From Planctomycetota bacterium (lineage in GTDB: Bacteria > Planctomycetota > Phycisphaerae > WQYP01), in contig JAJZOA010000345.1 of NCBI GenBank assembly GCA_021852225.1, positions 1 to 11,000 of the forward strand: DNA of 11,000 bases, in the 5' to 3' direction. A program made the position numbers and the translations under genes. Each line of letters begins with the position of its first letter. Position 1 is the stretch's first letter. The notes beneath the pieces were generated by a model. It saw only the letters and a program-made list of their open reading frames with translations. It was not told the origin of the DNA and did not search any database. Below are positions 1 to 7,642 of this stretch, piece by piece.

Positions 1-239
1 AAAACATAATGCAAGGACAATGCCACAAATAGCAAACTATTTTAGTGGCTACACGTAAACGCGAAAAATAACACTTAACTAATTATAAAACAACGAGTTA
101 CGCAAAAACGTCGTTGGAACATCCGATATAACCTCAAAGCGTGGATTTCGATATTGTCGCCACGGGTTCGTAAGGGGCGCTCCTTCGGGCACGGGATCGA
201 CTGCAAGCATGGTTACCGGCTGGTCCAAGCCGGTCTTCG
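1..239. other. AT-rich non-coding leader upstream of the glycosidase
   Basis: No credible gene is seen here. The first ~130 bases are clearly richer in A and T than the rest of the window, as expected for an intergenic promoter region. TATAAA at 84-89 and TATAAC at 127-132 resemble -10 boxes, but neither has a convincing -35 box at 16-18 bases, so no promoter is called. The last part (about 160-239) is GC-richer and ends in a perfect hairpin (listed separately). What lies left of base 1 is unknown. Confidence 0.6.
215..234 (+). promoter_or_regulatory. 7-bp perfect hairpin in the 5' leader of the GH106 gene
   Basis: ACCGGCT (215-221) and AGCCGGT (228-234) are perfect reverse complements around a 6-base loop. 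The hairpin ends 7 bases before the GGAG ribosome-binding site at 242-245. It has no following T-run, so it is not an intrinsic terminator. It could influence translation or mRNA stability, or be a dyad operator. The function is inferred from position only. Confidence 0.4.
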
Positions 240-251
240 ATGGAGAATAAA

Positions 252-3200
252 ATGCCGCCTCTGAATCGCCGCAACTTCGTCAAACTCATGGCCGCCACCG
301 GCACCGCCGCTTCTGCCGGTTGGTTACTTTCCAGCCCCGCTGTACGGGAGGAAACAAATCAGGAATCGCTGGATTCCGGGGTTCTGGCCTCTAATGTGCA
401 GGAACTGGCCGCCGCTTTTGTTCAGCCACCCGACGATGCCCGGCCATGGGTTTACTGGTTCTGGATGGGCGGAAATGTGACGCGCACGGGCATCACGGCG
501 GATTTGGAATCCATGCGGCAAGTTGGCATCGGCGGCGTGCTGATTATGGTGGTAGAAAATGGCGTTCCGCCCGGTCCGGTTAAATTCGGTACCAATGAAT
601 GGCGCAACATGTTTGAATTTGCATGTTGCGAGGCGGAACGGCTGGGGTTGCACATTAACATGACCAATGACGCCGGCTGGTGCGGCAGCGGCGGGCCGTG
701 GGTAACGCCGGAATTGTCCATGCAGAAAGTGGTGCATTCGGAAATTCGCGTGCAGGGCGGTGGGCCGCTGGATGTTTTGCTGCCTCGGCCAAAATCCGTT
801 CCGGACGCTTTTGTAAATGAAATGAACGCAGTAAATAAGTGGACCAATCAAAATGCCGCCGCCTGGATTGCCGGTGAAACCGAGTTGGCCACCGCCTATT
901 ACGCCGATATTGCGGTGCTGGCGTTCCCCACGCCCCAGGCGGATCAAGCGGGGCATGGCTATCGCATTGCGGATATTGCGGCCAAGGCGGAGGAATCGGC
1001 GGTACAAGACAATATGCCCACGCGGATACATTATCCGCCGTTGGCATCCGGTCAAACCATTCCGGAAGCCGGTCTGGTGGATGTATCGCAATTTATGGAC
1101 TCCTATGGTCGGCTTAAGTGGAATCCTCCAGCTGGAGATTGGACCGTTATGCGATTCGGCCACACCTCAACGGCCATGGAAAATCATCCCTCACCGCCTT
1201 CCGGCATTGGCCTGGAAACCGATAAGCTAAGCCGCAGAGCGACGGAATTGCAATTTAATTCCCTGATGCTCCGGCTGATTAAGGATGTCGGACCGCTGGC
1301 GGGAACAGGCAAGACGCTGGTTTCCACACACATCGACAGTTGGGAAAGTGGTGCACAAAACTGGACGGCATCTTTTCGGCATGACTTCAAACGCCTGCGC
1401 GGTTATGACATAACACCCTACCTGCCGGTGTTGGCCGGCCGGGTGGTGGGGAACTTGGAAATCTCCGAGCGTTTTTTATGGGATTTTCGCCAGACCATAT
1501 CGGATCTGCTGATAACCAACTATGCCGCGTGTATGCGCGAACTGGCCAACAAACATGGAATTCGGCTTTCCATAGAGGGCTACTCCGGCGTACCGGCGGA
1601 TGAACTGCGTTATGGCGGTCAGGCCAATGAACCCATGTCGGAATTATGGTCGTCTCCGCGATTTATGGTCTGGAATGTACTGGCGGAAATGACCTCCGCC
1701 GGACACGTCTATGGCCACCGCATCATTGGCCAGGAAACCTTCACCGCCGATGGCAACGACCGGTGGCAGAATTATCCGGCCATCGTCAAAAACATTGGAG
1801 ATTGGGCTTTTTGCCAGGGCGTCAATCGCCTTGTATTTCATCGTTTTACCATGCAACCGTGGACCAATCCGCATTATTATCCCGGCACAAACATGGGCTC
1901 CAATGGCATGTTTTATGAACGCACCAACACGTGGTGGCATTTAACGAAACCCTGGCATGATTATGTGGCACGTTGTTCGTATATGTTGCGGCAGGGCGAT
2001 TTTGTGGCCGATGTCTGCTACATGCAACCGGAAGGATCGCCGCAGGAATTTAATCCACAAGCTGCGGCACCGTGGCAGTCGGGATGTCCTCCGGTACGGC
2101 CCGATTATAACTTTGACTGCTGTCCCGCCGAGGTGGTGCTCCACAATATGACGGTGAAAAATGGCATGATCACGGTGCCCAGCGGCATGCGCTATCGCCT
2201 TTTGGTATTGCCGCCAACAAAAACCATGACCGCCGCGCTGATTACAAAAATCCGGAGTTTGGTGAATGCCGGTGCAACCATCGTAGGCCCACCACCGGTG
2301 CAATCGCCAAGTCTGACGGATTACCCCAATGGGGACAAGGTTGTGGCTCAAATCGCGGCGGAATTATGGGGGAGCGGAAAGGTCATTGCCAACAAGACCC
2401 CGGAACAGGTGCTTGCGACCAGGGGCATCCCGCCGGAATTTCAATCGGATGTGCCGCTGGCGCATATTCATCGCCAGTTGTCCGATGCCGACATATATTT
2501 TGTGGCCGCGTGTTCGGGATTCCCTGTTACCGCCCGCTGCAGGTTCCGCACCGTCTATCGCTGCGTGGAATTATGGAATCCTCTGACCGGCGACATCCGT
2601 CCCGCCCCGGCTTACCAGAATAAGGACGGTGTGGTGGAAATGCCGCTGCAGTTTGAACCCAGCGGTTCCACGTTCGTCATTTTCCGCGGCGGTCCGGCTA
2701 AAGTCGATGCAGTTATTTCCGTCACACGAAATGGTATGGATCACTATGCCGGAGCGTTGCCACATCGTCCGAAAATCGTCATCCAAAACGCCACATACGG
2801 CCCGCCCGATGACCCCGCTCGAACGCGCGAGGTAACGTCGATTGTGCAGCATCTGATATCCGCCGCCGATCTGAGTCCAGGTGCAACGTTCTCATTTCCG
2901 GTGTCGGAAATTGCCGCCATTGGTGGCGATCCGGCCCCGTTTGTCGTCAAAACACTGACCATTCACTATAGCGTCAATGGTAAGTCGCAGATTCAGATGC
3001 GACACGATGGCCAGCAGATTGAGTTGGTCCATCTGCCGATGGCGGATGGTACTCCCACATTGGCACTGGAGGTCCAATCCCAGGTTATCCGTTTTCTTAT
3101 AAGCAAGCCTGGACATTACGTCATCGTCCGCGCCTCCGGCAAGCGGACCGAACTGAATATCTCCACCATGCCCCAATGCTTGGAAATCGCAGGACCGTGG

Positions 3201-3746
3201 AGTGTAACATTTCCCGCCGGCTGGGGTGCCCCGGCTGAAATACAATTGGAAAATCTCATCGCATGGAATAAATATCCCGATGCGGGCGTGCGCTACTTCT
3301 CCGGTACCGCCGAGTATCAGAAAGAATTTGATGTGCCGGCTGAATTAATGGCCCCGGATAGGCGGATATATCTTGAATTGGGCACTGTCGCGGTCAACGC
3401 GCGTGTCACGCTGAATGGCCATGACATGGGAATATTGTGGAGGCAACCGTTCACTATCGATGTGACCGACGTTCTTCACGCCGGCCACAATCAACTCAAC
3501 ATCCGCGTAACGAATTTATGGATTAATCGTATGATCGGCGATCAGCAATTGCCGGCGGACAGTGACCGCGCCCCCGCCGGATATCTGGTGGAATGGCCAA
3601 AATGGCTTCTGGAAGGCAAGCCCAGCCCTTCCGGTCGATTTACGTTTACCACCTGGCAACTTTGGCAAAAGACCGATCCACTGGTGGAATCAGGCCTGAT
3701 GGGTCCGGTTAAACTTCAAGCAATCCGAGTGGTTGATTTGCAATAA
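252..3746 (+). CDS. Tat-exported GH106-type alpha-L-rhamnosidase
   Basis: Predicted exo-glycosidase releasing L-rhamnose from plant or algal polysaccharide outside the cytoplasm. The start is set at ATG 252 (1164 aa), because GGAG at 242-245 lies 6 bases upstream; ATG 240 in the same frame has no ribosome-binding site. Residues 5-11 (NRRNFVK) followed by an Ala/Gly-rich hydrophobic stretch form a twin-arginine signal. The body shows GH106 hallmarks: YWFWMGGN and a 'GGVLIM' strand near the N-terminus, THIDSWESG (~360-367), the RLRGYDITPYLPVL block, IEGY (Glu ~442), EPMSELW, GQETFT (Glu ~495), a 'GVNRLVFHRF' strand, and the closing SGLMGPV. Glu 365 and Glu 495 are candidate catalytic carboxylates, by spacing and conservation only. 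The C-terminal part (~960-1120) looks like a galactose-binding jelly roll (VTLNGHDMGILW). It is convergent with the BMC operon, whose substrate its product would supply. Family call good; exact linkage specificity unknown. Confidence 0.88.
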   Translation: MPPLNRRNFVKLMAATGTAASAGWLLSSPAVREETNQESLDSGVLASNVQELAAAFVQPPDDARPWVYWFWMGGNVTRTGITADLESMRQVGIGGVLIMVVENGVPPGPVKFGTNEWRNMFEFACCEAERLGLHINMTNDAGWCGSGGPWVTPELSMQKVVHSEIRVQGGGPLDVLLPRPKSVPDAFVNEMNAVNKWTNQNAAAWIAGETELATAYYADIAVLAFPTPQADQAGHGYRIADIAAKAEESAVQDNMPTRIHYPPLASGQTIPEAGLVDVSQFMDSYGRLKWNPPAGDWTVMRFGHTSTAMENHPSPPSGIGLETDKLSRRATELQFNSLMLRLIKDVGPLAGTGKTLVSTHIDSWESGAQNWTASFRHDFKRLRGYDITPYLPVLAGRVVGNLEISERFLWDFRQTISDLLITNYAACMRELANKHGIRLSIEGYSGVPADELRYGGQANEPMSELWSSPRFMVWNVLAEMTSAGHVYGHRIIGQETFTADGNDRWQNYPAIVKNIGDWAFCQGVNRLVFHRFTMQPWTNPHYYPGTNMGSNGMFYERTNTWWHLTKPWHDYVARCSYMLRQGDFVADVCYMQPEGSPQEFNPQAAAPWQSGCPPVRPDYNFDCCPAEVVLHNMTVKNGMITVPSGMRYRLLVLPPTKTMTAALITKIRSLVNAGATIVGPPPVQSPSLTDYPNGDKVVAQIAAELWGSGKVIANKTPEQVLATRGIPPEFQSDVPLAHIHRQLSDADIYFVAACSGFPVTARCRFRTVYRCVELWNPLTGDIRPAPAYQNKDGVVEMPLQFEPSGSTFVIFRGGPAKVDAVISVTRNGMDHYAGALPHRPKIVIQNATYGPPDDPARTREVTSIVQHLISAADLSPGATFSFPVSEIAAIGGDPAPFVVKTLTIHYSVNGKSQIQMRHDGQQIELVHLPMADGTPTLALEVQSQVIRFLISKPGHYVIVRASGKRTELNISTMPQCLEIAGPWSVTFPAGWGAPAEIQLENLIAWNKYPDAGVRYFSGTAEYQKEFDVPAELMAPDRRIYLELGTVAVNARVTLNGHDMGILWRQPFTIDVTDVLHAGHNQLNIRVTNLWINRMIGDQQLPADSDRAPAGYLVEWPKWLLEGKPSPSGRFTFTTWQLWQKTDPLVESGLMGPVKLQAIRVVDLQ

Positions 3747-3961
3747 CTGCAACCGTTCACAGGCGAGGCTTTCTCCCGTCACCTTTTTTGTGTTGCGTCC
3801 CGGCGCGGGGCCTGTTGATTCAGTCAAAAATTTTGCTCGCCACTGGCCTTGTCGCTCTGGAAATGCGGGTAGAGTCGCGCAAAACAGGGTTAAATCGACA
3901 CCCTCCGCTCCGGGATGCACCACACATGATGAACCGCCTGCCCGTGAACGGCTCAATGAAT
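3747..3961. other. Gap between convergent genes, no clear terminator
   Basis: These 215 bases separate the stop of the glycosidase from the stop of the DeoR gene. No tRNA or conserved protein is visible; short open frames here have no ribosome-binding site and are dismissed. A T6 run at 3785-3790 on the plus strand has no GC-rich stem before it. The only structure seen is a widely spaced inverted repeat near the two gene ends. Confidence 0.6.
3753..3951. repeat. Widely spaced inverted repeat, arms 3753-3768 and 3937-3951
   Basis: CCGTTCAC (3753-3760) is the perfect reverse complement of GTGAACGG (3944-3951). The match continues imperfectly inward through AGGCGAGG and CCTGCCC. One arm lies just after each convergent gene. 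It may help fold the 3' ends of both transcripts or be chance; 8 perfect pairs is weak. Confidence 0.3.
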
Positions 3962-4732
3962 TTACCCGGCGATTTTCAGCCGATCCTGCAGATTGGCTTT
4001 CCAGATTTCGCTGATGGCGGGATCGGTGATAATCAGATCCAGATCTTCAATGGAACATACCCGGGCCAGACCTTTGCGGCCAAATTTGCCCGCGTCGGCC
4101 AGTAAAATTTTTCGGGCGGCTTGTTTCAGTGCAAGTTTCTCGATCTGCACCATGGCCAGATTGGTGTTGTAAATATCGGCTTCATAAATGCCGGCGACGG
4201 AAAAAATCATGACATCGGCATGAATTTCAGCCAGGGCCTGCATGGTAATAGGCCCCACCATAACGCCGGATCGCGGGTACATCGCTCCGCCGAGCACCAG
4301 AAGTTCCACTCCCTCATCATTGGCGAAATGATTGGCCACCGTCAGGCTGTTGGTCACCACCTGCAACGGGCGGACTTCCAACTGCTGCACCGTGTAATGA
4401 ATTGTGGAGCCGCCATCAAAATAGACCGTCATTCCGGGTTCAATCATCGCGGTGGCGGCTTTTCCAATGGCGCGTTTAGCTTCCACCTGTTCCTGCATCC
4501 GCTGATCCAGATCCAGCAGCGCCGGAGAGCGGCCACGATACAGAACGCCGCCGCGCGTGGCTTCCACCACGCCCTGCCCGCACAGGGCATCAACATCCCG
4601 TCGGACGGTGGAACTTGAAACACCAAGTTCTTCCGCCAGTTGTTCCAGTGAGGCGCTTTGCCGCGTTCGTAGAATGTCGAGAAGTTTTTTCTGGCGATCC
4701 ACGATCAGCATGAAGAAATTCCATTGAAACAA
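3962..4732 (-). CDS. DeoR-family transcriptional regulator of the BMC operon
   Basis: Sugar-phosphate-responsive repressor. The N-terminal winged helix-turn-helix is clear (ILRTRQ..SLEQLAEELGVSSSTVRRDVDAL..). It is followed by the DeoR sensor domain with FDGGST, VVTNSL, LLVLGG, an 'SVAGIYEADIYNTNLAM' segment and LLADAGKFG. The start is ambiguous. TTG 4732 (256 aa) has GAGG 4 bases upstream. ATG 4711 (249 aa) gives the usual DeoR spacing to the helix-turn-helix but only a weak GGAA. The gene lies 13 bases (or 34) after the dehydrogenase stop and ends the operon, so it is probably co-transcribed and self-regulated. A DeoR regulator is a standard member of PVM-type BMC loci. The ligand is likely a deoxyhexose phosphate or glycolytic intermediate (inference); no operator could be identified. 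Confidence 0.9.
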   Translation of the reverse strand: MFQWNFFMLIVDRQKKLLDILRTRQSASLEQLAEELGVSSSTVRRDVDALCGQGVVEATRGGVLYRGRSPALLDLDQRMQEQVEAKRAIGKAATAMIEPGMTVYFDGGSTIHYTVQQLEVRPLQVVTNSLTVANHFANDEGVELLVLGGAMYPRSGVMVGPITMQALAEIHADVMIFSVAGIYEADIYNTNLAMVQIEKLALKQAARKILLADAGKFGRKGLARVCSIEDLDLIITDPAISEIWKANLQDRLKIAG

Positions 4733-4745
4733 TGCGCCTCAACAC

Positions 4746-5663
4746 TTATTTAATTTTGCCCCAGGTTTCTTCCAGCGCCCGGGCGCTGGCCTGAATGCCG
4801 GCCACTTCCTTGGGCCACAATTCCGGTTCCAACGCCGCTTCCACACCGCCGCTTCCCACCACCGTCGGCACGCTCAGGCAGACCTTCTTAATTCCATACT
4901 GACCGGTAAGCTGGCTGCTGACCGGCAAAATCCGCTTGCGATCCAGAGCGATGGCGTGAATTACCTCGGCAATGCTCACACCCACCGCATAGCCGGCCCC
5001 GCCTTTAAGTTTGATGACTTCCGCGCCGGAAGTCTGGGTTCGCTTGAAAATATCCGCCTGCTGCTGCGGCGTGACCATTTTAATTAACGGCATTCCCGCC
5101 ACCGTGGCCGTACTCCAGATCGGCGTCATTGTATCGCCATGTTCGCCCAGGATGACCGCGTTGACCTGCGTAGCCGGCAGATTTTTAGCCGCCGCAATCA
5201 GTGATCGGAAGCGCGTGGTATCCAACACCGTGCCCAGGCCAATGACCTGTTTGGCCGGCCAGCCAAGATACTCAATATTCAGGCGCGTCAGCACATCCAC
5301 CGGGTTGGAAACCACCACAAATATGCACTCTTTTTTAACCCCCGCCCCCTTGAGCGAATCCAGCACGCTTTTGTAGAGCGACACATTGCGATTGATCAGA
5401 TCCAACCGTGATTCTTCCGGCTTGCGACGCAGGCCCGCGGTAATGCAGATGACATCGGAATTGGCCGCCCCTTTGATGTCCGTGGCATAAATACTCTGAT
5501 CGCCCACCAGCGATGCGCCGTGCAGCAGGTCCAGGGCTTCACCGGAAGCCAGTTGCGCATTGGCATCCACCAGCGCTATTTCACGCACGATACCCGCACA
5601 TTGCAAAGCAAATGCGGCATTGGAACCCACGCGGCCACCGCCACCGATGATTGTAACTTTCAT
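4746..5663 (-). CDS. Lactate/malate dehydrogenase family protein, malate-type residues
   Basis: NAD-dependent 2-hydroxyacid dehydrogenase, 305 aa, full length. The Rossmann motif is IIGGGGRVGS (5-14); Asp 33 after the second strand suggests NAD rather than NADP. The catalytic pieces are present: Arg 86, Asn 120, Asp 148 and Arg 151 (LDTTRF), and His 175 (GEHGD). The specificity loop reads GLRRKPEESR: the residue aligned with Gln102 of lactate dehydrogenase is Arg 80, as in malate dehydrogenase. The position of Thr246 is Ala 223, also malate-like, while Glu 84 is lactate-like. PVM BMC loci carry such a gene, thought to balance NAD(H) or oxidise lactate. AAAGGA lies 5 bases before ATG 5663. No encapsulation-type terminal helix is obvious, so it may act outside the shell. 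Confidence 0.9.
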   Translation of the reverse strand: MKVTIIGGGGRVGSNAAFALQCAGIVREIALVDANAQLASGEALDLLHGASLVGDQSIYATDIKGAANSDVICITAGLRRKPEESRLDLINRNVSLYKSVLDSLKGAGVKKECIFVVVSNPVDVLTRLNIEYLGWPAKQVIGLGTVLDTTRFRSLIAAAKNLPATQVNAVILGEHGDTMTPIWSTATVAGMPLIKMVTPQQQADIFKRTQTSGAEVIKLKGGAGYAVGVSIAEVIHAIALDRKRILPVSSQLTGQYGIKKVCLSVPTVVGSGGVEAALEPELWPKEVAGIQASARALEETWGKIK

Positions 5664-5693
5664 AAATATCCTTTCGTGAAACGCCTGAAGATG

Positions 5694-5858
5694 CTAGGAG
5701 CTAGGAGTGGGGAGTTAGAAGTTAGAAGAGATTGGAAGCGCTTCGCTTCATAATCCGTCGCTTCCAGCTTCTAACTCCTAGCTTCTAGCTTCTAACTTCT
5801 AGCTTCTAACTTCTAGCTTCTAGCTTCTAACTCCTAGCTTCTAACTCCTAACTTCTCG
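5694..5858. repeat. Heptanucleotide tandem array forming a long inverted repeat
   Basis: Thirteen uninterrupted 7-base units of the form CTTCTAR or CTCCTAR run from 5768 to 5858; the last unit is degenerate. Five units in the opposite orientation (CTAGGAG, CTAGGAG, TGGGGAG, TTAGAAG, TTAGAAG) run from 5694 to 5728. Between them, TGGAAGCG (5733-5740) and CGCTTCCA (5759-5766) are perfect complements, and GAAGCGCTTC (5735-5744) is itself a palindrome. The whole could fold into an imperfect hairpin with arms of about 45 bases. The units contain TAA or TAG on the plus strand and mostly TAG on the minus strand; since 7 is not a multiple of 3, all frames are closed. It fills almost all of the aldolase-dehydrogenase gap. 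Confidence 0.9.
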
Positions 5859-5862
5859 TACC

Positions 5863-6717
5863 TCACCTCAGACCGGCCATAATCTGATCCGTCACTTTCT
5901 GCACCAGATCTTCCAGCTTGTCTTCCGTAATTACCGGGCCGGTGGATTCAATATGTCCGTCACTTTGACAGGCACATACGCTTTGCGTCGGGGCCTCAAA
6001 ACCCGCCAGGAACGCCTGATTATCCGCCCCGATGCACCCGGTGGGGGCGCAGGCCAGGCGTTGATCCGGCATGCCGAATTTCTCTTTAACCTTCAGCAGT
6101 TCGATCATTTCCTGCTGCGACAACTGATTGATTTTTCCAAGCTGTCGGGTCAATAACAGAATGCGGCAATACGCATCAAGAATTTCCAGCTTGTAATAAG
6201 CCCCAACCAATGTGGTATCAAAGCAGACCGATCCGTGATTGCCCATCATCACCGTATTGGTGTCTTTGGTGATCAAGGCCACGACCGATTCGCCCAGCTC
6301 CTTGTAGCTTGGGGTGGTGTATTTGGCCATCGGTATTTTGCCCAGAAACACTTCCGCCTCCGGGTGAATGCCTTCCGGAATGGGAATATTGGCCATGGCA
6401 AATGCCGTGGCGTGCGGCGGGTGCGAGTGCACTACGGCTTTAACGTCTTTTCGGGCCTTATAAACTTGCAGGTGCAAAAGCACTTCGCTGGTGCGTTTCA
6501 TTTTGTTCTGCTTGTCGACCTGATTGCCGTCCATATCCACAACCGTGATCTGATCCGGCGTCAGAAAACCTTTGGATATGCCGGTGGGCGTACAGAGCAC
6601 CCGATCATCGGCAATGCGGACACTATGATTGCCCTCATTGCCCGCACAGTATCCGCGCATCCAGATGCGGTGGCCGATATCGCACATTTCCTGACGGATT
6701 TGAAACAAATTCTGCAT
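5863..6717 (-). CDS. Class II aldolase (L-fuculose/L-rhamnulose 1-phosphate type), BMC cargo
   Basis: Zn-dependent aldolase cleaving a 6-deoxyketose 1-phosphate to DHAP and L-lactaldehyde, the entry step of the PVM compartment. The start is set at ATG 6717 (284 aa): GAGGTG lies 4 bases upstream, whereas the TTG at 6729 in the same frame overlaps that site. Visible motifs are a GNEGNHSVR substrate loop, TPTGISKG, Glu 78 (RTSEVLLH, equivalent to the catalytic Glu of FucA), Zn ligands His 97 and His 99 (VVHSHPPHA), and the third ligand His 161 (MGNHGS). The aldolase domain ends near 215. A tail follows with four cysteines (223, 228, 248, 250) and then an amphipathic helix (~266-284, EDKLEDLVQKVTDQIM) of the encapsulation-peptide kind. 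From memory, the planctomycete homologue PvmN also targets by its C-terminus. Fuculose and rhamnulose phosphate specificity cannot be separated here. Confidence 0.92.
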   Translation of the reverse strand: MQNLFQIRQEMCDIGHRIWMRGYCAGNEGNHSVRIADDRVLCTPTGISKGFLTPDQITVVDMDGNQVDKQNKMKRTSEVLLHLQVYKARKDVKAVVHSHPPHATAFAMANIPIPEGIHPEAEVFLGKIPMAKYTTPSYKELGESVVALITKDTNTVMMGNHGSVCFDTTLVGAYYKLEILDAYCRILLLTRQLGKINQLSQQEMIELLKVKEKFGMPDQRLACAPTGCIGADNQAFLAGFEAPTQSVCACQSDGHIESTGPVITEDKLEDLVQKVTDQIMAGLR

Positions 6718-6758
6718 AATGCACCTCAATTAAGTATGTATCGTTCACAGCCGCCGCA

Positions 6759-7625
6759 TTATCCGCAGGCGGCCAGTTCCGTTAACTGACGCTCAACATC
6801 TTTGGGCGCTCTTCCGCTGGATGTTAAAAACAGCCGCACCAGTTCATCCATGGATTTAAACCCATGGTGTGGATATTCCACTACCAGCACATTGGCACCG
6901 AGAAGTTCAATACCTTCCTGCACCGCCTGCCGACACGTTCCGACAATAGCGCGTAAATTCGCACACCGATTCGCCAGGCACACCGCCCGCGCTGCCGACG
7001 GTACAAACAGCACGGCCAGGCGCGTCTGCCCACCGGCAAATTCTTTTGCCACCGCCCGTATGACGGATGGCAATTGCTGACTTGCCGCCGTTCGCACATC
7101 CGCCACCGCCTGGCCACGCAATTGTTCAATGGCCCGTGCCGCCGATGGGCAATGGCCCTGCATCCAATAAATCCACGATGTGGTAGTGGCGGCCCTGGGT
7201 TCCACGGAGATCGTCTGAATTTGCAGCCCCCGCTGTCTGACAAGGTCCATGGCCAGGGGAGAAAGCTTTGCCCCCGCCGCCAGATATATTGTACCTTCCA
7301 GTCCCGCAAGTCTGGATGCGGTAATGACTCCGGTCAGCACCGGGCCGACCGGGGCGGCGGGTGTTGCGGTACCGGCGGCGGGCGTGGCACCCGCCGCGCT
7401 TCGCGCGGCGGCGGCATCTTCCACAAATCCAACCGGCGCGGCATTGGCGGGCGGATGATCAACGGATCGCACGTGCGCCAATTCCGGGAACTTGGAATAA
7501 TCACCGGTGCATATCCCCATGGGCGCATGAACCGCGGCCGGTACGGACGCACTTCCGGCGTCGCGGCTTAGCGCTTCCAGCACCGCATTGGTGATTTTTT
7601 TTATAAGTTCCGGACTGACGTCCAC
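6759..7625 (-). CDS. BMC-associated protein with degenerate RpiB/LacA-like domain
   Basis: No recognised activity. The 288-aa protein starts with GTG 7625, 6 bases after AGGAG; the overlapping ATG is out of frame. Residues 3-20 (SPELIKKITNAVLEALS) form an amphipathic helix like the encapsulation peptides of BMC cargo. An Ala/Pro-rich linker follows (~55-95). Residues ~97-138 (LTGVITASRL...AAGAKLSPLAMDLVRQRG) resemble the short 'LTPLAkDyl' segment seen in EutT/EutQ-type BMC proteins. Residues ~148-268 align by eye with ribose-5-phosphate isomerase B: LANRCANLRAIVGT and ANVLVVEYP...LVRLFL match AANKFAGIRAVV and TNVLAFGSR...IVDAWL of the E. coli enzyme. The isomerase ICGTGVG loop with its catalytic Cys is replaced by FVPSAAR, and the His before TNVL is Leu. 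It is therefore probably a non-catalytic or repurposed RpiB fold in the lumen. Coding status is secure; function unknown. Confidence 0.8.
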   Translation of the reverse strand: MDVSPELIKKITNAVLEALSRDAGSASVPAAVHAPMGICTGDYSKFPELAHVRSVDHPPANAAPVGFVEDAAAARSAAGATPAAGTATPAAPVGPVLTGVITASRLAGLEGTIYLAAGAKLSPLAMDLVRQRGLQIQTISVEPRAATTTSWIYWMQGHCPSAARAIEQLRGQAVADVRTAASQQLPSVIRAVAKEFAGGQTRLAVLFVPSAARAVCLANRCANLRAIVGTCRQAVQEGIELLGANVLVVEYPHHGFKSMDELVRLFLTSSGRAPKDVERQLTELAACG

Positions 7626-7642
7626 ATTGAACTCCTGATGCC

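Noticed and set aside
324..1163. Minus-strand open frame of 279 codons inside the GH106 gene
   Set aside because: Antisense shadow of a gene with strong family motifs; its composition is typical of such shadows.
3780..3960. tRNA or small RNA gene in the convergent gap
   Set aside because: No cloverleaf, no T-loop consensus and no strong stem with a T-run was found on either strand.
5694..5858. CRISPR array
   Set aside because: Units are 7 bases with no spacers, so they cannot be CRISPR repeats.
6718..6729. TTG start for the aldolase at 6729
   Set aside because: The GAGGTG just inside this extension is the ribosome-binding site for ATG 6717, and the extra residues (MRCI) match nothing in the family.
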